DNA from: Dugong dugon
Taxonomy: Eukaryota > Chordata > Mammalia > Sirenia > Dugongidae
NCBI GenBank assembly: GCA_030035585.1
Contig: CM057462.1
Span: 100,089,234 to 100,153,233 of the forward strand
Direction: 5' to 3'
DNA length: 64,000 nt
This document shows, piece after piece, positions 10,299-22,036 of this stretch; the stretch's first letter is position 1, and each line of letters opens with the position of its first letter. Position numbers and translations under genes: made by a program. Below the pieces are notes generated by a model that worked only from the letters and a program-made list of their open reading frames with translations, was not told where the DNA came from and made no database searches.

Positions 10299-10592
10299 AG
10301 AGGCAGAGTGATATCATTAGTGATGAGAGAAGAGAATTACAGGATGAGAAATGTCTGAAGACCCCTATATTAATTCACAGTTCTCTGACAAAGCTTTTTA
10401 TTTTCACATATGGTGAATAGTATTTGCTTTGAATTGGTAAAAGAAGAATGAAAAGTGGAGACACATATTTTCAAGGGTCCACAAGGGAAACTGTTGTGCT
10501 AAATACTGTACTTGTCATAAGAAACCAGTACTAATTGTCATTATTTTTTGTGTATTAAGCAAAACTGTAAGTTAAGCTATATTATTCCCTAC

Positions 10593-10905
10593 TACAGTAG
10601 TCCCTGACTTAAAGACGAGGTTCCTTTCCAATGACTCCGTCATAAGTCAGTTCTGACATAAGTTGAATACCTCATTTTTAAAAATAGTTTTCATTATTAT
10701 TGTCTTTTATTATCACTATCTTTATAAAGCTGATCTTTATTTGTCTTTGGAAGTTGGTACGAGAATGATAACAACAGCAAATTATGTGCTGCAACATTGT
10801 ATGTAGTACATATTACTAATGATAAAATGTCCAAAAAAAAAAGTGAATGATCATAAGTGTGGTTTGTTGTAACTCAAATATTTTGTGAACTGGGTGCTAC
10901 CTGTA
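10593..10905. mobile_element. Small DNA transposon relic with TA ends (Tigger/mariner-like)
   Basis: The left end is TA-CAGTAGTCCCTGACTTA and the right end is GTGCTACCTG-TA. The reverse complement of the right end, CAGGTAGCACCCAGTTCAC, is an imperfect inverted repeat of the left. It is about 310 bp with no coding potential, so it is a non-autonomous element. The TA flank fits Tc1/mariner-class insertion. Confidence 0.55.
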
Positions 10906-11159
10906 CTTTTGATGCTAGTTTGATTTAGTTAGCTATGAATCATTTGCATTTGATTTAGGGGCAAGTTTGCAAGTTCTCATTTTGCCTTAATCCATATACT
11001 CCCTTTCCTGTTTCTTAGATTTTGCTTTTGGATAGCCTGGAATTTATCTGATTTGAAATTAGCCCCTAATTAAGGTTTATCTGTGGGAATTATTCTTTAA
11101 GAAATAGGTGGTCAGGAGATTCGTTCACCACTGCATTACCAGTACATAGCACATACTAG

Positions 11160-11340
11160 TACCTATTGCCGTTGAATCAACTCTGACTCATGGCAACCCA
11201 GTGTATGTCAGAGTAGAACTGTACTCCAGAGTGTTTTCAATGACTCATTTTTCAGAAGTAAATCTCCAGACCTTTCTTCCAAGATGCCTCTGGGTAGATT
11301 TGAACCTCCAACCTTTCAGTTAACAATCTAGTATGCAACT
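11160..11340 (-). mobile_element. AfroSINE, long form, diverged
   Basis: 'ttgccgttgaatcaactctg' and 'cagagtagaactgtactcc' are the reverse-complemented tail. 'cagacctttcttccaagatg' is middle region, and 'tttgaacctccaacctttca' is the tRNA-like end. Confidence 0.88.
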
Positions 11341-12228
11341 AAATATTTGTTGAATAAACAAGTGAACATATAAGAATGCTAAGACTGTGCTTTGTAAGTT
11401 CCAATTTTCTTTGTTGAAACCTCAATGTTTCTATATTAAGTCTTTGTTTTTAGTTTTAGGCATTATTCCTTTGTTATTTGAACTCAACTCTCATTTGTAA
11501 TACTGCAGTTCTAAGTAATATAATTTGAATTAAATTACTTTCCTCCTCCTAGTTCTCTAAAAGCGATAACCCAAATCATGAGACATTATCAGTCTCTTAT
11601 AATCTAACTGTGGGTAATAGGTGAAACTAGACAAAGTAAATCAGATAAAGTCACATAGCCCAGTTTGTTACAAATAATTTTTTAAGACCTTGCAAACAGG
11701 ACTTTAGAGATTGCTAAAGCAAGGAAGGTAGTTTTAAGCTTAATAATGATCCTGTCACTATTTCCTTTATTGTTTCTTCTAGGGTATGATAAGATTGGCA
11801 GTTCTATTAAATTAACCTCATGGTTAGGCTAACCAAAGGATTTACACCAAGTACAGTTCAGGAAAGTGTTAGACATAGTTCTTTTGAGCGAGAAGGACCA
11901 GCTTCTGAAGCACTGCCCTTGTCAAATTCTGAGTGATGTTTTGTTGTTGTTTAATAAATACAGTGTCAGACAAGGCTTTGGCTAACCTACTGTCTCTCTT
12001 TCCTCATTTCAAGAAGATTTATTTGTAGATAAAACAGAAGTAATTCTCTGATAATTTCAGCTTTTGTTTGCCTGTATTCATGCTGCTTCGTATTAGAGTT
12101 TGTATGGAAGAGCTAGAATGTCCTGAGAGGTGTGCCAGCTCAGTCTCTGGGCTTGTATATTTTGGCAGGCAGAGAAGTTATGGTGGTTTTTCTGGTCTGT
12201 GTTTAAAGATTTCCTAGAAATGACCTTA
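11341..12228. other. No recognisable feature
   Basis: Nearly 900 bp of AT-rich sequence with no repeat or coding signal that I can name. It is a candidate for unique host sequence. Confidence 0.4.
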
Positions 12229-12433
12229 AACAAAAACGAAAACGCCAAACCAGTTGCTGCTGAGTCAATTCCAACTCATGGAAACCCGAAGTGTGTCAGA
12301 GTACAACTGTGCTCCATAGGATTATCAATGGTTAATTTTTCGGGAGTAGATAGCAAGGCCTTTCTTCTGGTTGGATTCGAACAACCAACCTTTTGGCTAG
12401 CAGTGAGCATGTTAACTGCACCACCCAGGGACT
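12229..12433 (-). mobile_element. AfroSINE, long form
   Basis: The reverse-complemented tail 'cagttgctgctgagtcaatt' is followed by 'cagagtacaactgtgctcca' and the tRNA-like end 'cgaacaaccaaccttttggc', ending 'gcaccacccagggactc'. Confidence 0.9.
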
Positions 12434-12504
12434 CTGGAAGAGACCTTAAGGCTTACTTACATTCCATATATCATTTCCATTCATTTCCTACCAGTCTTGC
12501 TTTC

Positions 12505-12745
12505 CAGTTTATTCATTCATTCAACAAATATTTATTGAGCACCTATTATATGCCAGACATTCTTCCAGGTTCTGAATATACAATAGTGAACAAAGATTCC
12601 TGCCCTCAAGGAACTTAATTCTAGAGGGGTGACAAAGAGAATAAACAAATAAGTAAAATATGTGACATGTTGGAGGGTGATAAATGTTATGGAGTAAAAT
12701 AAAGAAGCAAAGAGAGATTGTGTGTGCTTGGTGGGTTCCATTTGT
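12505..12745 (-). mobile_element. L2 LINE 3'-end relic
   Basis: Classic reverse-complement L2 terminus: 'ttcattcattcaacaaatat', then 'tattatatgccagacattc', then 'cctgccctcaaggaactta', then 'gagaataaacaaataag'. Confidence 0.88.
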
Positions 12746-12839
12746 AAATAGTGTGGTCCAATGGAGCCTCACTGATATACTAGATATATTATAGCATTCC
12801 TGTGTATTGGTTGTGAATACCAGTGCCATATCAACTTGG

Positions 12840-13145
12840 TTAGCTTAATGAACATGTACTGAACATAGATTATTTGTTAAGCACCATCTTGGGTTCTAGA
12901 GGTATAAAGATGAATAAGCATCTGTATTATCAAGGGGCTTATACACTTGTAGGCAAGGCAAACACGATTACAGTAAGTAATAATATTGACACATACTAGA
13001 TACTAGAGAGGTTCAGGGAGGTTCATGGTTCATTGAAGACTTCTGCTGGAGACGTACCTAAGAGGAGACTTGAAGATACATAAGAGTGAACCAATTAAAG
13101 AAAGATGAGTGAGGAAACTGCATTAACAAAGCATCAAGGTATGAA
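12840..13145 (-). mobile_element. L2 LINE relic, second block
   Basis: 'gttctagaggtataaagatg', 'caaggggcttatacacttg' and 'gaggagacttgaagatac' follow the same L2 order but repeat positions already seen at 12505-12745. It is therefore a second L2 copy rather than a continuation. Confidence 0.6.
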
Positions 13146-13217
13146 ACAGATGGCACTCAACCTTCAAAGTCATGCTTCTTTCCAAAATCTGGTTTATTCT
13201 TCCCTTCCCAAAACCTC

Positions 13218-13428
13218 TGGAGTCCTGGTGGCACAAATGGTTAATGTGCTTGGCTGATCACTGAAAGGTTGGCAGTCTGAGTCATCTAGAGGGGCCTTGA
13301 AAGAAAGCCCTGATGATCTATTTCTGAAAAATCAGCTATTGAAAACCTTATGGAGCACAGTTCTACTCTGACACACATGAGGTCTCCATAAGTTGGAGTC
13401 AACTTGATGGCAACTGGTTTGATTTGGT
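13218..13428 (+). mobile_element. AfroSINE, long form
   Basis: Starts 'ggagtcctggtggcacaaat' and passes through 'gatgatctatttctgaaaaa'. It ends 'gtcaacttgatggcaactgg' and a T/G-rich tail. Confidence 0.88.
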
Positions 13429-14099
13429 CCCACAGCCTCTTACCTCAAGCAGGAGGAGATCATAAAAGAAATGGAATCTGTTTCTTTTCCTAAAATCACA
13501 GGAGAGGTGAGCATATACACCATTTGTAAATTCAGTGCTGTTGTTAGATGATGTTTCAATATAGAAAATCTTCTAAAGCTAAGAAGTTTCGTCATTCTAC
13601 CCCATGCTTTTATGATCTACTTACTTTCTGATTGGAGATTCTTCCTGTTATATGAGCTCAACCCTAGGCATTGTCAGGATTATCTTGGGGCTTTGAGCCT
13701 TCAGATCATCCTCAGTGTTATTTTAAAATGAAGATCCTTTTCCCGGAATCTTAGGATGCAGAGACTTTGAATAATATTTATGTATATTTCCTAGTAGGGA
13801 AAATGACTGTAGTTCTTTCTTGAATTCCTGGAAATCTCCTCTTTCAATGAAAGTATTTGTTGTTATTATCTGTGCTCTTTTTTTAAGGGTTGCAGTTTTA
13901 CTTTTATGAACAAGATACTTTGTCTTTAGAAATATGCAGCAGTTCTGGGAATAATATCATATGCAGTAAAGTGATTGTGTGGCAACCCCAGAAACTTGGT
14001 CTCTTTTGTTGTGTGTCCTTACTTTGATCAGTATTAAAGATACAAAATTTTTTCAAGACTTTGTCAGGTCTTACCGGAAGGGAACACTGTGTAATACTT
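13429..14099. other. No recognisable feature
   Basis: About 670 bp without an assignable repeat, RNA or coding signal. Confidence 0.4.
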
Positions 14100-14237
14100 G
14101 CATAGATTCCCCTCCTTAAAGGTCTTTGTGAGTGTTAAGGATAGGGCTAGATGGTTTATATATCCTTCATAGTTCTTTGCACATAGAGGATTCCCAATAA
14201 ATATTTATTATATGAGAGAATAAAAAATGAATGAGTG
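14100..14237 (+). mobile_element. L2 LINE 3'-terminal fragment
   Basis: Contains 'gttctttgcacatagagg' and 'cccaataaatatttattat' followed by 'aatgaatgag', the plus-strand L2 terminus. Confidence 0.6.
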
Positions 14238-14257
14238 AAACTCCTAGAAGTAGACTG

Positions 14258-14260
<3 letters not shown>

Positions 14261-14293
<33 letters not shown>
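14261..14293. repeat. (TG)n microsatellite
   Basis: About 16 TG units, interrupted by TA at the right end. Confidence 0.95.
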
Positions 14294-14299
<6 letters not shown>

Positions 14300-14319
14300 C
14301 TGTATTTTCAATAACTTCT

Positions 14320-14990
14320 TAACTGGTCTCTCTGCTTCTGCCCTTGTCCCTCTACAATACATTCTCAATAAGCAGTCAGAGTGATTCTGTTAAAACAAAA
14401 GTCAGTTCATGTCCTTCCTTGGTTCAAACCCTTCATGGCTTCTCATCTCACTCAGAATAAAAGCCAAACACCTAAACATATAGAGCACTGAAAATGTGGC
14501 CTCTCTGGCTTTATCTTATATGACCCTTGCTGAGTTACTTTCCTCTAGACACACTGGCTTGTTTGCTGTTACTTATAGTGCCTCATAATCTTACCTCCTC
14601 AGGGCCTTCACACTCGAAGATTCTTGGAATCCTTTTCCCACCCAAATGCACACAACTCCTTCTTTCCTTCCAGTCTTCATTGAAATGTTACCTTCTCTAC
14701 AAGACCTTGCCTGATCATCTTATTTAGAGTAATAGCCAGCCCCTTTCCCCAATCTCTGTCCACTCTCTATCCCTTTTATCATCATCTAACACACCATAGA
14801 TTTACTTGTGTTTATTTTATTTATTGTCTGTGTCCTCCTTAATACCCTCCCCCAATAGAACATAATCTCTATGAGAGCAGGGGTTGTAATGTATTATATT
14901 CACTAATTTATTCTCCTTTTTCTAGAACATGAATGCCACCTAGTAGAATCTCAATAAATATGTGTTCAATGAATGACAGAATGAATGTAT
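14320..14990 (+). mobile_element. L2 LINE 3'-end relic
   Basis: Long, well ordered L2 3' end: 'cttccttggttcaaaccctt', then 'ctcagggccttcacactc', then 'gttaccttctctacaagacc', then 'catagatttacttgtgttta', then 'ctctatgagagcaggggt', then 'ctcaataaatatgtgttc'. It ends in ATGAATG-like repeats. Confidence 0.9.
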
Positions 14991-15284
14991 ATGTGTGGTC
15001 TTTAACATGATTTTTTAGATGTTCGTGAGCAAAACTTCTGTCTGATGCTTTTGTCTTCTTCAAAGCCTAGTACACAGTGCACTGTACTTAAGGAAAGGAA
15101 TGGAATTGGGGTGACTTAGTGTTCATTTGAGTGGCTTAAGTTGGATCAACTAATTAATGGGAAGAGGGTCAGAAAAGAAACCAAAGAGATAAAGGAAAGG
15201 TTGGGAGTGAGTGTGTGCCAGGAGAGAAGAAGTTTCTGGCACTTCTGGTGTGATATGGAAATGGTGGAAGAACAGGGATTGGGG

Positions 15285-15480
15285 TGTCAGAAATATCTGG
15301 ACTCAACTTCTGGCTTTGCTACTTAATAGCTATGGGACATTGGTAAAATTCCTTGACTCTATGAGGCTTCTATCTGCAAAACAATGATATTTATTTTATA
15401 AGGTTGCTGTGAGGATTACACAAGACAATATAAGTAAAGAACCTGACACATAATAGGTTTCAATAGATACTAGTTTTCTC
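15285..15480 (+). mobile_element. MIR SINE relic
   Basis: 'ctggctttgctacttaatag' and 'taaggttgctgtgaggatta' followed by 'gacacataataggtttcaat' follow plus-strand MIR order. Confidence 0.8.
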
Positions 15481-17602
15481 ATTTCCCTGAAAATGCTCTT
15501 TCCTTGACCTCCACCTCCTTTGGTTAAATTATTATTTATTCATTCCTTAAAAAGACTGCACACACCTTTAACTCCTTTTTAAAAAATTTTTTTATCGTAC
15601 TTTAGGTGAAGGTTTACAGAACACATAGTCTCTCATTAAACAGTCACTACACATATTGTTTTATGACATTGGTTAACAACCCCACAACATGTCAACCCTC
15701 TCCCTTCTCGATCTTTTTTTCTGGTGAAAATATACATAGCCAAAGATACACAATTTCAAAAATTTCTACATGTTACAATTCAGTGACATTGATTACATTC
15801 TTCCAGCTGTGCTGCTACTCTCACTATCCTTTTCCAAATTATTCCATCACCATTATCTTCAACCCACTGCCCCCTAGGCTTCCCATCATAACTTTTGAGT
15901 TGCTGTTGTCAATTTAATCTCACATAGATAATTATTATTTTTTTTTTGTACTTAGATGAAGGATTACTGAACAAATAGTTTCTCATTAAACAGTACACAC
16001 AATTTGCCTTATGACAATGGTTAACTAACCCACGACATGTCAACACTGTCTCTTCTCAACCTTGGGTTCCCTATCACCAGCTTTCCTGTCCCCTCTTGCC
16101 TTCTAGTCCTTGTCCCTGGACTGCTGTGCCTTATTAGTTCCTTTTTCTTTTATGGGGCTGTCCAGTCCCCAGCTGAACAGTGAACCTTGGGAGTGACTTC
16201 AGCACTGAGCTAGAAGGGTGTCTGGGGGCCATACTCTCAGGGTTTCTCCAGTCTGTCAGGCTAGTAAATCTGGTCTTTTTTTGTGAGTTAGAATTCTGTT
16301 CTACATCCTTCTCCAGCTCTGTCAAGGACCCTCTGTTGTGATCCCAGTTAGAGCAGTCGGTGATGGTAGCCGGGCACCATCTAGCTGTACTGGACTCAGT
16401 CTGGTGGAGGCCATGGTAGCTGTGATCCGTTAGTCCTTTGGACTGATCTTTTCCTTGTATCATGTTCTCTTCATTCTCCCTTGCTGCTGAAGGGGTGAGA
16501 CCAGTGGAGTATCCTCGATGGCTGCTGACAGGCTTTTAAGACCCCAGACGCTACTCACCAAGGTAGAATGTAGAACATTGTCTTTACAAACTGTGTTATG
16601 CCAATTGACCTAGATGTTCCCCGAGATCGTGGTCCCCACAACCCTCCGCCCAGTAATTCAGTCCCTCAGGGAGTTTGGATGTGTCTGTGGGGCTTCCATG
16701 AACCTTTCCTTGTACAAGTTGTGCTGGCTTCCCCAGTATTGTGTACTGTCTTACCCTTCACCAAAGTTAACACCTATCTCTTGTCTATTTAGTCCCCCCG
16801 CAATCCCTCGTAACCAACAAAGATTATTTATTTTTTGTATATAAACTTTCCATGAGTTTTTAAGGTAGAGGTCTCATACAATATTTGTCTTTTTGTAATT
16901 GACTTATTTCACTCAGCATAATGTCCTCCAGTTTCATCCATGTTATGAGATGCTTCACAGATTCATTGTTGTTCTTTCTTGTTGCATAGTACTCCATTGT
17001 GTGTATATACCATAGTTTGTTTATCCATTCATCTGTTGATGGGCATCTAGGTTGTTTCCATCGTTTTGCTATTGTGAACAATGCTGCCATGAACATAGAT
17101 GTGCATATGTCTATTCGAGTGACGACTCTTATTTCTCTAGGATATATTCCTAGGAGTGGAATTGCCGGATTGAATGGTATGCCTATTTCTAGCTTTCTGA
17201 GGAAGCACCATATCATTTTCCAAAATGGTTGTGTTGTTTTGCATTCCCACCAGCAGTGCATAAGACTTCTGATCTCCCCACAGTCTCTCCAACGTTTGTT
17301 ATTTCCAGTGTTTTTGATTCATGCCAGTAATGCCCAGGTGAGATGGTATCTCATTGTAGTTTTAATTTGCATTTCTCTAATGGCTAGCAATCGTGAGCAT
17401 TTCCTCATGTGTCTGTTGGCCCCTTGAATGTCTTCTTTGGTGAAGTGTCTGTTCATATCCTTTGCCCATTTTTTAATAGGATTATTTGTCTTTTTGTTGT
17501 AGAGATGTTGGATTTTCTTGTAGATTTTAGAGATTAGACTTTGTCTGATTTGTAATGTCCAAAAATTTTTTCCCAATCTGTAGGTTCTCTTTTTACTCTT
17601 TT

Positions 17603-17615
17603 GGTGAAGTCTTTT
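17603..17615. repeat. TSD of nested L1, left copy
   Basis: ggtgaagtctttt, repeated exactly at 18129-18141. It is part of the element A ORF2 sequence. Confidence 0.92.
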
Positions 17616-18128
17616 TCTTTTTTTTTTTTTACATTTTTTTTTTTTTAATTGTACTTCAGGTGAAGGCTTACAGAACAAATAGTTTCTCATGAAACAGTAG
17701 TACACATATTGTTTTATGACATTGGTTAACAACCCCACAACATGTCAACCCTCTCTCTTCTCAATCATTTTTTTTGGTGAAAATATACATAGCCAAAGAT
17801 ACACCATTTCAAAAATTTATACACACACAGTTCAGTGACTTCAACTACACTCTTCCAGTTGTGCTGCTATTCTCATTTTAGATGAAGGCTTACAGAACAA
17901 AATAGTTCCTCATTTAACAGTTAGTACACATGTTGCCCTATGACAATGGTTAACAACCTCACAACACATCAACACTATCCTGAGTCAACCTTGCGTTCCC
18001 TATCACCAGCTTCCTTGTCCCCTTCTGCCTTCTGGCCCTTGCCCCTAGACTGCTGTACCTCATTAGTCCCCTTTGGTTTTATGTGGCTGTCCACTCCTAG
18101 GCTGAATGGTGAACCTTGGAGATGACTA
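17616..18128 (-). mobile_element. 5'-truncated L1 3' end nested in element A
   Basis: A 513-bp insertion made of T-runs (poly-A on the minus strand) and two L1 3'-UTR modules (about 17660 and 17881). It is closely similar to the 3' ends of A and D and is flanked by a perfect 13-bp TSD. No coding sequence. It is younger than A. Confidence 0.93.
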
Positions 18129-18141
18129 GGTGAAGTCTTTT
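18129..18141. repeat. TSD of nested L1, right copy
   Basis: Exact copy of 17603-17615, after which element A ORF2 resumes. Confidence 0.92.
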
Positions 18142-20609
18142 AATGAGCATAAGTGTTTAATTTTTAGAAGATCCCAGTAGTCTAGTTTATCTTCTGGAGT
18201 TTGTGTGTTGTTGGTTATGGTTTGTATCCTGTTAATGCCGTGCATTAGGGCCTCTAGCATTGATCCTATTTTTTCTTCTATGTACTTCATAGTTTTTAGC
18301 TTTATATTTAGGTCTTTGATCCATTTTGAATTAGTTTTTGTGTATCATGTGAGGTATGGGTCCTGTTTCATTGTTTTGCAGATGGACATCCAGTTTTGCC
18401 AGCACCATTTGTTAAAAAGACTGTCTTCTCCCCATTTGAATGACTTTGGGCCTTGTCAAAGATTAGGTGACCATAGGTGGATGGATTTACATCTGGGTTC
18501 TCAATTCTGTTCCATTGGTCAATGTATCTGTTGTTGTACCAGTACCAGGCTGTCTTGACTACAGTAGCTTATAGTAGGTTCTGAGGTCAGGTGAGTCCTC
18601 ATACTTTATTCTTCTTCTTCAATAGAGCTTTACTTATTCTGGGCTTCTTCCCTTTCCATATAAAGTTAATGATTAGTTTTTCCATCTCTTTGAAGAATGT
18701 TGTTGGTGTTTGGATCAGGATTGTGTTGTATTTGTAAATTGTGTTGGGTAGAATTGTCATTTTCATAATGTTGAGTCTACCTATCCATGAGCATGGTATG
18801 TTTTTCCATTTATGTAGATCCCTTTGGGTTTCTTGCAGTAGTGCTTTGTAGTTTTCTTAGTATAGGTCTTTTACATCCCTGGTCAGATTTGTTCCTAAGT
18901 ATTTTATTTTTTTAGGGACTATGATAAATAGTATTGTTTTCCTTATTTCCTTTTTGTCGTTCTCTTTATTGGCGTATAGGAATCCAACAGATTTTTGTAT
19001 GTTTATCTTGTATCCCACTACTCTGCTGAATCTTTCTATTAGTTTCAGTAGTTTTCTTGTGGAGTCTTTAGGGTTTTCTAGGCATAGCATCATATTATCT
19101 GCAAACAGGGACGGTTTAACCTCTTCATTACCAATTTGGATGCCCTTTGTTTCTTTTTCTTGCCTTATAGCTGTAGCTAGGACTTCCAGTGCAATGTTAA
19201 ATAGGAGTGGAGATAAAGGGCATCCTTGTCTTGTTCCTGTTCTCAAGGGGAATGTTTTCAGCCTCTCTCCATTAAAAATGATATTGGCCGTTCTTTTTGC
19301 ATCGCTGCTCTTTATTATGTTGAGAAATTTCCCGTCTATACCTATTTTATTGAGAGCGTTTATCAGGAATGGGTGTTGGACTTTGTCAAATGCCTTTTCT
19401 GCATCAATTGAGATGATCGTGTGATTCTTTTCTTTCCTTTTATTTATGTGATGGATTATGTTGATTGATTTTCTAATGTTGAACCATCCTTGCATAGCTG
19501 GTATGAATCCTACTTGGTCGTGGTGTATTATTTTTTTGATATGATGCTGAATTCTATTGACTAGAATTTTGTTCAGAATTTTTGCATCTATATTCGTGAG
19601 AGATATTGGTCTGTAATTTTCTTTTTTTTGTGACATCTTTTCCTGGTTTTGGTATCAGCGTTATGCTGGCTTCATAGAATGAATTTGGAAGTGTTGCTTC
19701 CTCTTCTATGCTCTGAAATAGCTTGAGTAGTATGGGTGCAAGCTCTTCTGTAAATGTTTTGTAGAATTCTCCAGTGAAGCCATCTGGGCCAGGGCTTTTT
19801 TTGGTTGGGAGTTTTTTTTTTACCTTTTCAATCTCTTCTCTTGTTATGGGTCTGTTCAGATTTACAACATCACTTTGTTGTAGTTTAGGTAGGCCGTGCG
19901 TTTCTAGAAATTCATCCGTTTCCTCTAGGTTTTCAAATTTGTTGGAGTATAGTTTTTCACAATATTCTGTTATAATCCTTTTTATTTCAGTTGGGTCTGT
20001 TGTAATGTCCCCCATTTCATTTCTTATTTGGGTTATTTGTGTCCACTCCTGTTTTTCTTTTGTCAGTCTGGCCAGTGGTTTGTCGATTTTGTTGATTCTT
20101 TTAAAGAACCAACTTTTGGTTTGGTTGATTCTTTCTGTTGTTTTTCTGTTCTCTATTTCATTTATTTCTGCTCTGATCTTTACTATTTCCTTTCTTCTGG
20201 TGGTTATGGGCTTTTTTTGCTGTTCTCTTTTATTTGTTTGAGTTCTGTAGTCAATGCTTTGATTTTGTCCCTTTCTTCTTTTGTGATATGTGCATCTATT
20301 GCTATAAATTGTCCTCTGAGGACTGCCTTTGCTGTGTCCCAAGTGTTTTGGTATGATGTGTTTTCATTCTCATTTGATTCTAGGAATTTTTTGATTCCAT
20401 CTCTGATTTCTTCTATTACCCAGTGATGTGTAAGCAGGGTATTATTCAGTTTCCATGTAATTGATTTTTTTCCTTGCTCTTTCTATTGTTAAGTTCTACC
20501 TTGATGGCATTGTGGTCAGAGAAGATACTTTGAATTATCTCAGCAGTTTGGATCTTGTTGAGGATTCCTCTGTGGCCTATGATGTGATCTATTCTGGAGA
20601 ATGTTCCGT

Positions 20610-21725
20610 GTTTTTTTTTTTTTTTAAATAATTTATTTTATTTTGTTGTTGAGAATATACACAGCTAAACATACACCAATTCATTTCTACAGGTGCTGTT
20701 CAGTGACATTGGTTACATTATTCCAGTTGTGCAACCATTCTCACCCTCCTTTTCTGACTTGTTCCTCCCCCATTAACATAAACTCACTGCCCCCAAAGTT
20801 CCTATCTACTCTTTCAAGTTGCTGTTGTCAACTTGATCCCGTATAGATAGATGTTAAAGAAGCGTAATGCTCAACACAGGCATTCTTTTTTAGTTAAGCT
20901 AGACTATTGTTTGGTTTTAAGAGGACTTCAGGGGATATTTTTGGTTTAAGGTTTAAAGATTATCTCAGGGCAATAGTTTCGGGGGTTCATCCAGCCTCCA
21001 TGGCTCCAGAAAGTCTGTAGTCTGTAAGAATTTGAAATTTGGTTCTGCATCTTCCTCCTTTTGATCAGGATTCTTCTATATAATCTTTGATCAAAATGTT
21101 CAGGAATGGTAGCTGGGCAACATCCAGTTCTAGTCTCATGGCAAATGAGGCAGTTATTCATGGAGGCAATTAGCCACATATCCATTTCCTTCTACTACTC
21201 CTGACTCTCCTTTTTTCTCTGTTTCTCCAGGCAAATTGAGACCAATTATTGTGCCTCACATGGCCTCTTGCAAGCTTTTAAGACCTCAGGAATTATACAA
21301 CATGCTAGTAGGTAGGACAGAAACACTAAACATTTTATTTGTCCAATTAACTGGAATGTTCCATGAACCTGTGACCCTAAACCTCCAAACCAAGGAACCA
21401 AATCCCGTGAGATGTTTGGTTGTACATAAACAGCTTCAGCAGCTAGTCTTTTTGTTGTTGTTGTTGTAAATTTACCTATCACACAATTTTTGACAATTCA
21501 ACATTTTACAGGTGTGCAGCTTATTGACAGCAATTACAGTAATCAGCTGTGCAACCCTACCTTTAATCAATGCAATTTTTCTATTACCATAAACTGAAAC
21601 TCAGTACTCCATAAGCAATAACCCCCACTTTCCCTCTCCCTCCAACCCCTGGTAACCACTAATAGACTTTAGTCTCTATACATTTGACTTATCTTGTGAG
21701 CTCAGTCTTGCACAATGAGTCTTGC
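20610..21725 (-). mobile_element. LINE fragment B, L1-type 3' UTR
   Basis: Begins with a T-run at about 20611-20625. The first 220 bp ('gagaatatacacagctaaac' to 'cccgtatagatag') match a block inside the 3' UTR of element A at about 15730-15930. The far end has 'cccctggtaaccactaatag', a phrase typical of older mammalian L1 3' UTRs. A GTT run lies at about 21453-21467. There is no ORF2 sequence. Confidence 0.7.
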
Positions 21726-21749
21726 CCTATGAAACACAAGACATATAAA

Positions 21750-21960
21750 GGCTTAAAAAACAAAACAAAACAAAACAAGTCACCGGTGAGTTGATTCTGA
21801 CTCATGGGAACCCTATGTGTGCAAAGTAGAACTGCATTTCATAGGGTTTTCAAGGTTGTGACCTTTTTCTTTTCCTCTGAGGTGCCTCTGAGTGAACTCA
21901 AACTCCTAACTTTTTGATTAGTAGTCAAGTACTTAACCCTTTGTGCCACCAGGGACCCCT
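21750..21960 (-). mobile_element. AfroSINE, long form
   Basis: A CAAAA-rich tail is followed by 'ggtgagttgattctgactca', 'gcaaagtagaactgcatttc' and 'ttgtgccaccagggacccc'. Confidence 0.88.
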
Positions 21961-22036
21961 TATGTTTGCCAAGTTGATTCAGACTCATAGTGACTCCATA
22001 TGTTACAGAGTAGAACTGCTCTACAGGATTTTCTTG
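21961..22036 (-). mobile_element. AfroSINE, 3' part only
   Basis: Holds the tail and central part only ('aagttgattcagactcatag', 'gagtagaactgctctacagg'). It is cut where the 3' end of L1 element C starts. Confidence 0.75.

Larger units (their letters stand above)
15575..20609 (-). mobile_element. L1 element A, 5'-truncated
   Basis: A minus-strand L1 with a T-run (its poly-A) at about 15575-15594, a 3' UTR to about 16859, and ORF2 from 16860 until it is cut off at 20609. By comparison with the intact copy D the cut falls near ORF2 codon 198, inside the endonuclease. ORF1 and the 5' UTR are absent. A second truncated L1 is nested at 17616-18128. The 3' UTR carries two copies of a terminal module (about 15604 and 15955). 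Confidence 0.93.
16860..20609 (-). pseudogene. L1 element A ORF2 remnant (endonuclease end, RT, C-terminus)
   Basis: Open pieces read as ORF2: 16860-17261 (C-terminus ending '[10 protein letters not shown]', with the 'MHCWWEC' part of the Cys-rich motif), 17319-17738 (partly), 18857-19636 (RT) and 19554-20342 (Z/RT entry, '[17 protein letters not shown]'). RT motifs are readable, but the catalytic box reads FADN instead of FADD. Frameshifts near 18.2-18.85 and 19.6 kb, the nested L1 at 17616-18128 and the 5' truncation make it non-functional. Confidence 0.9.

Noticed and set aside
12130-12618. 162-codon open frame on the plus strand
   Set aside because: It runs through a minus-strand AfroSINE and into an L2 relic. 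No motif, and its composition is explained by those repeats.
14156-14368. Frame with a His-Thr run
   Set aside because: Translation of the TG microsatellite.
18921-20426. Several hydrophobic plus-strand frames that look like membrane proteins
   Set aside because: They are antisense shadows of L1 ORF2 (element A). The same pattern recurs over C, D and E.
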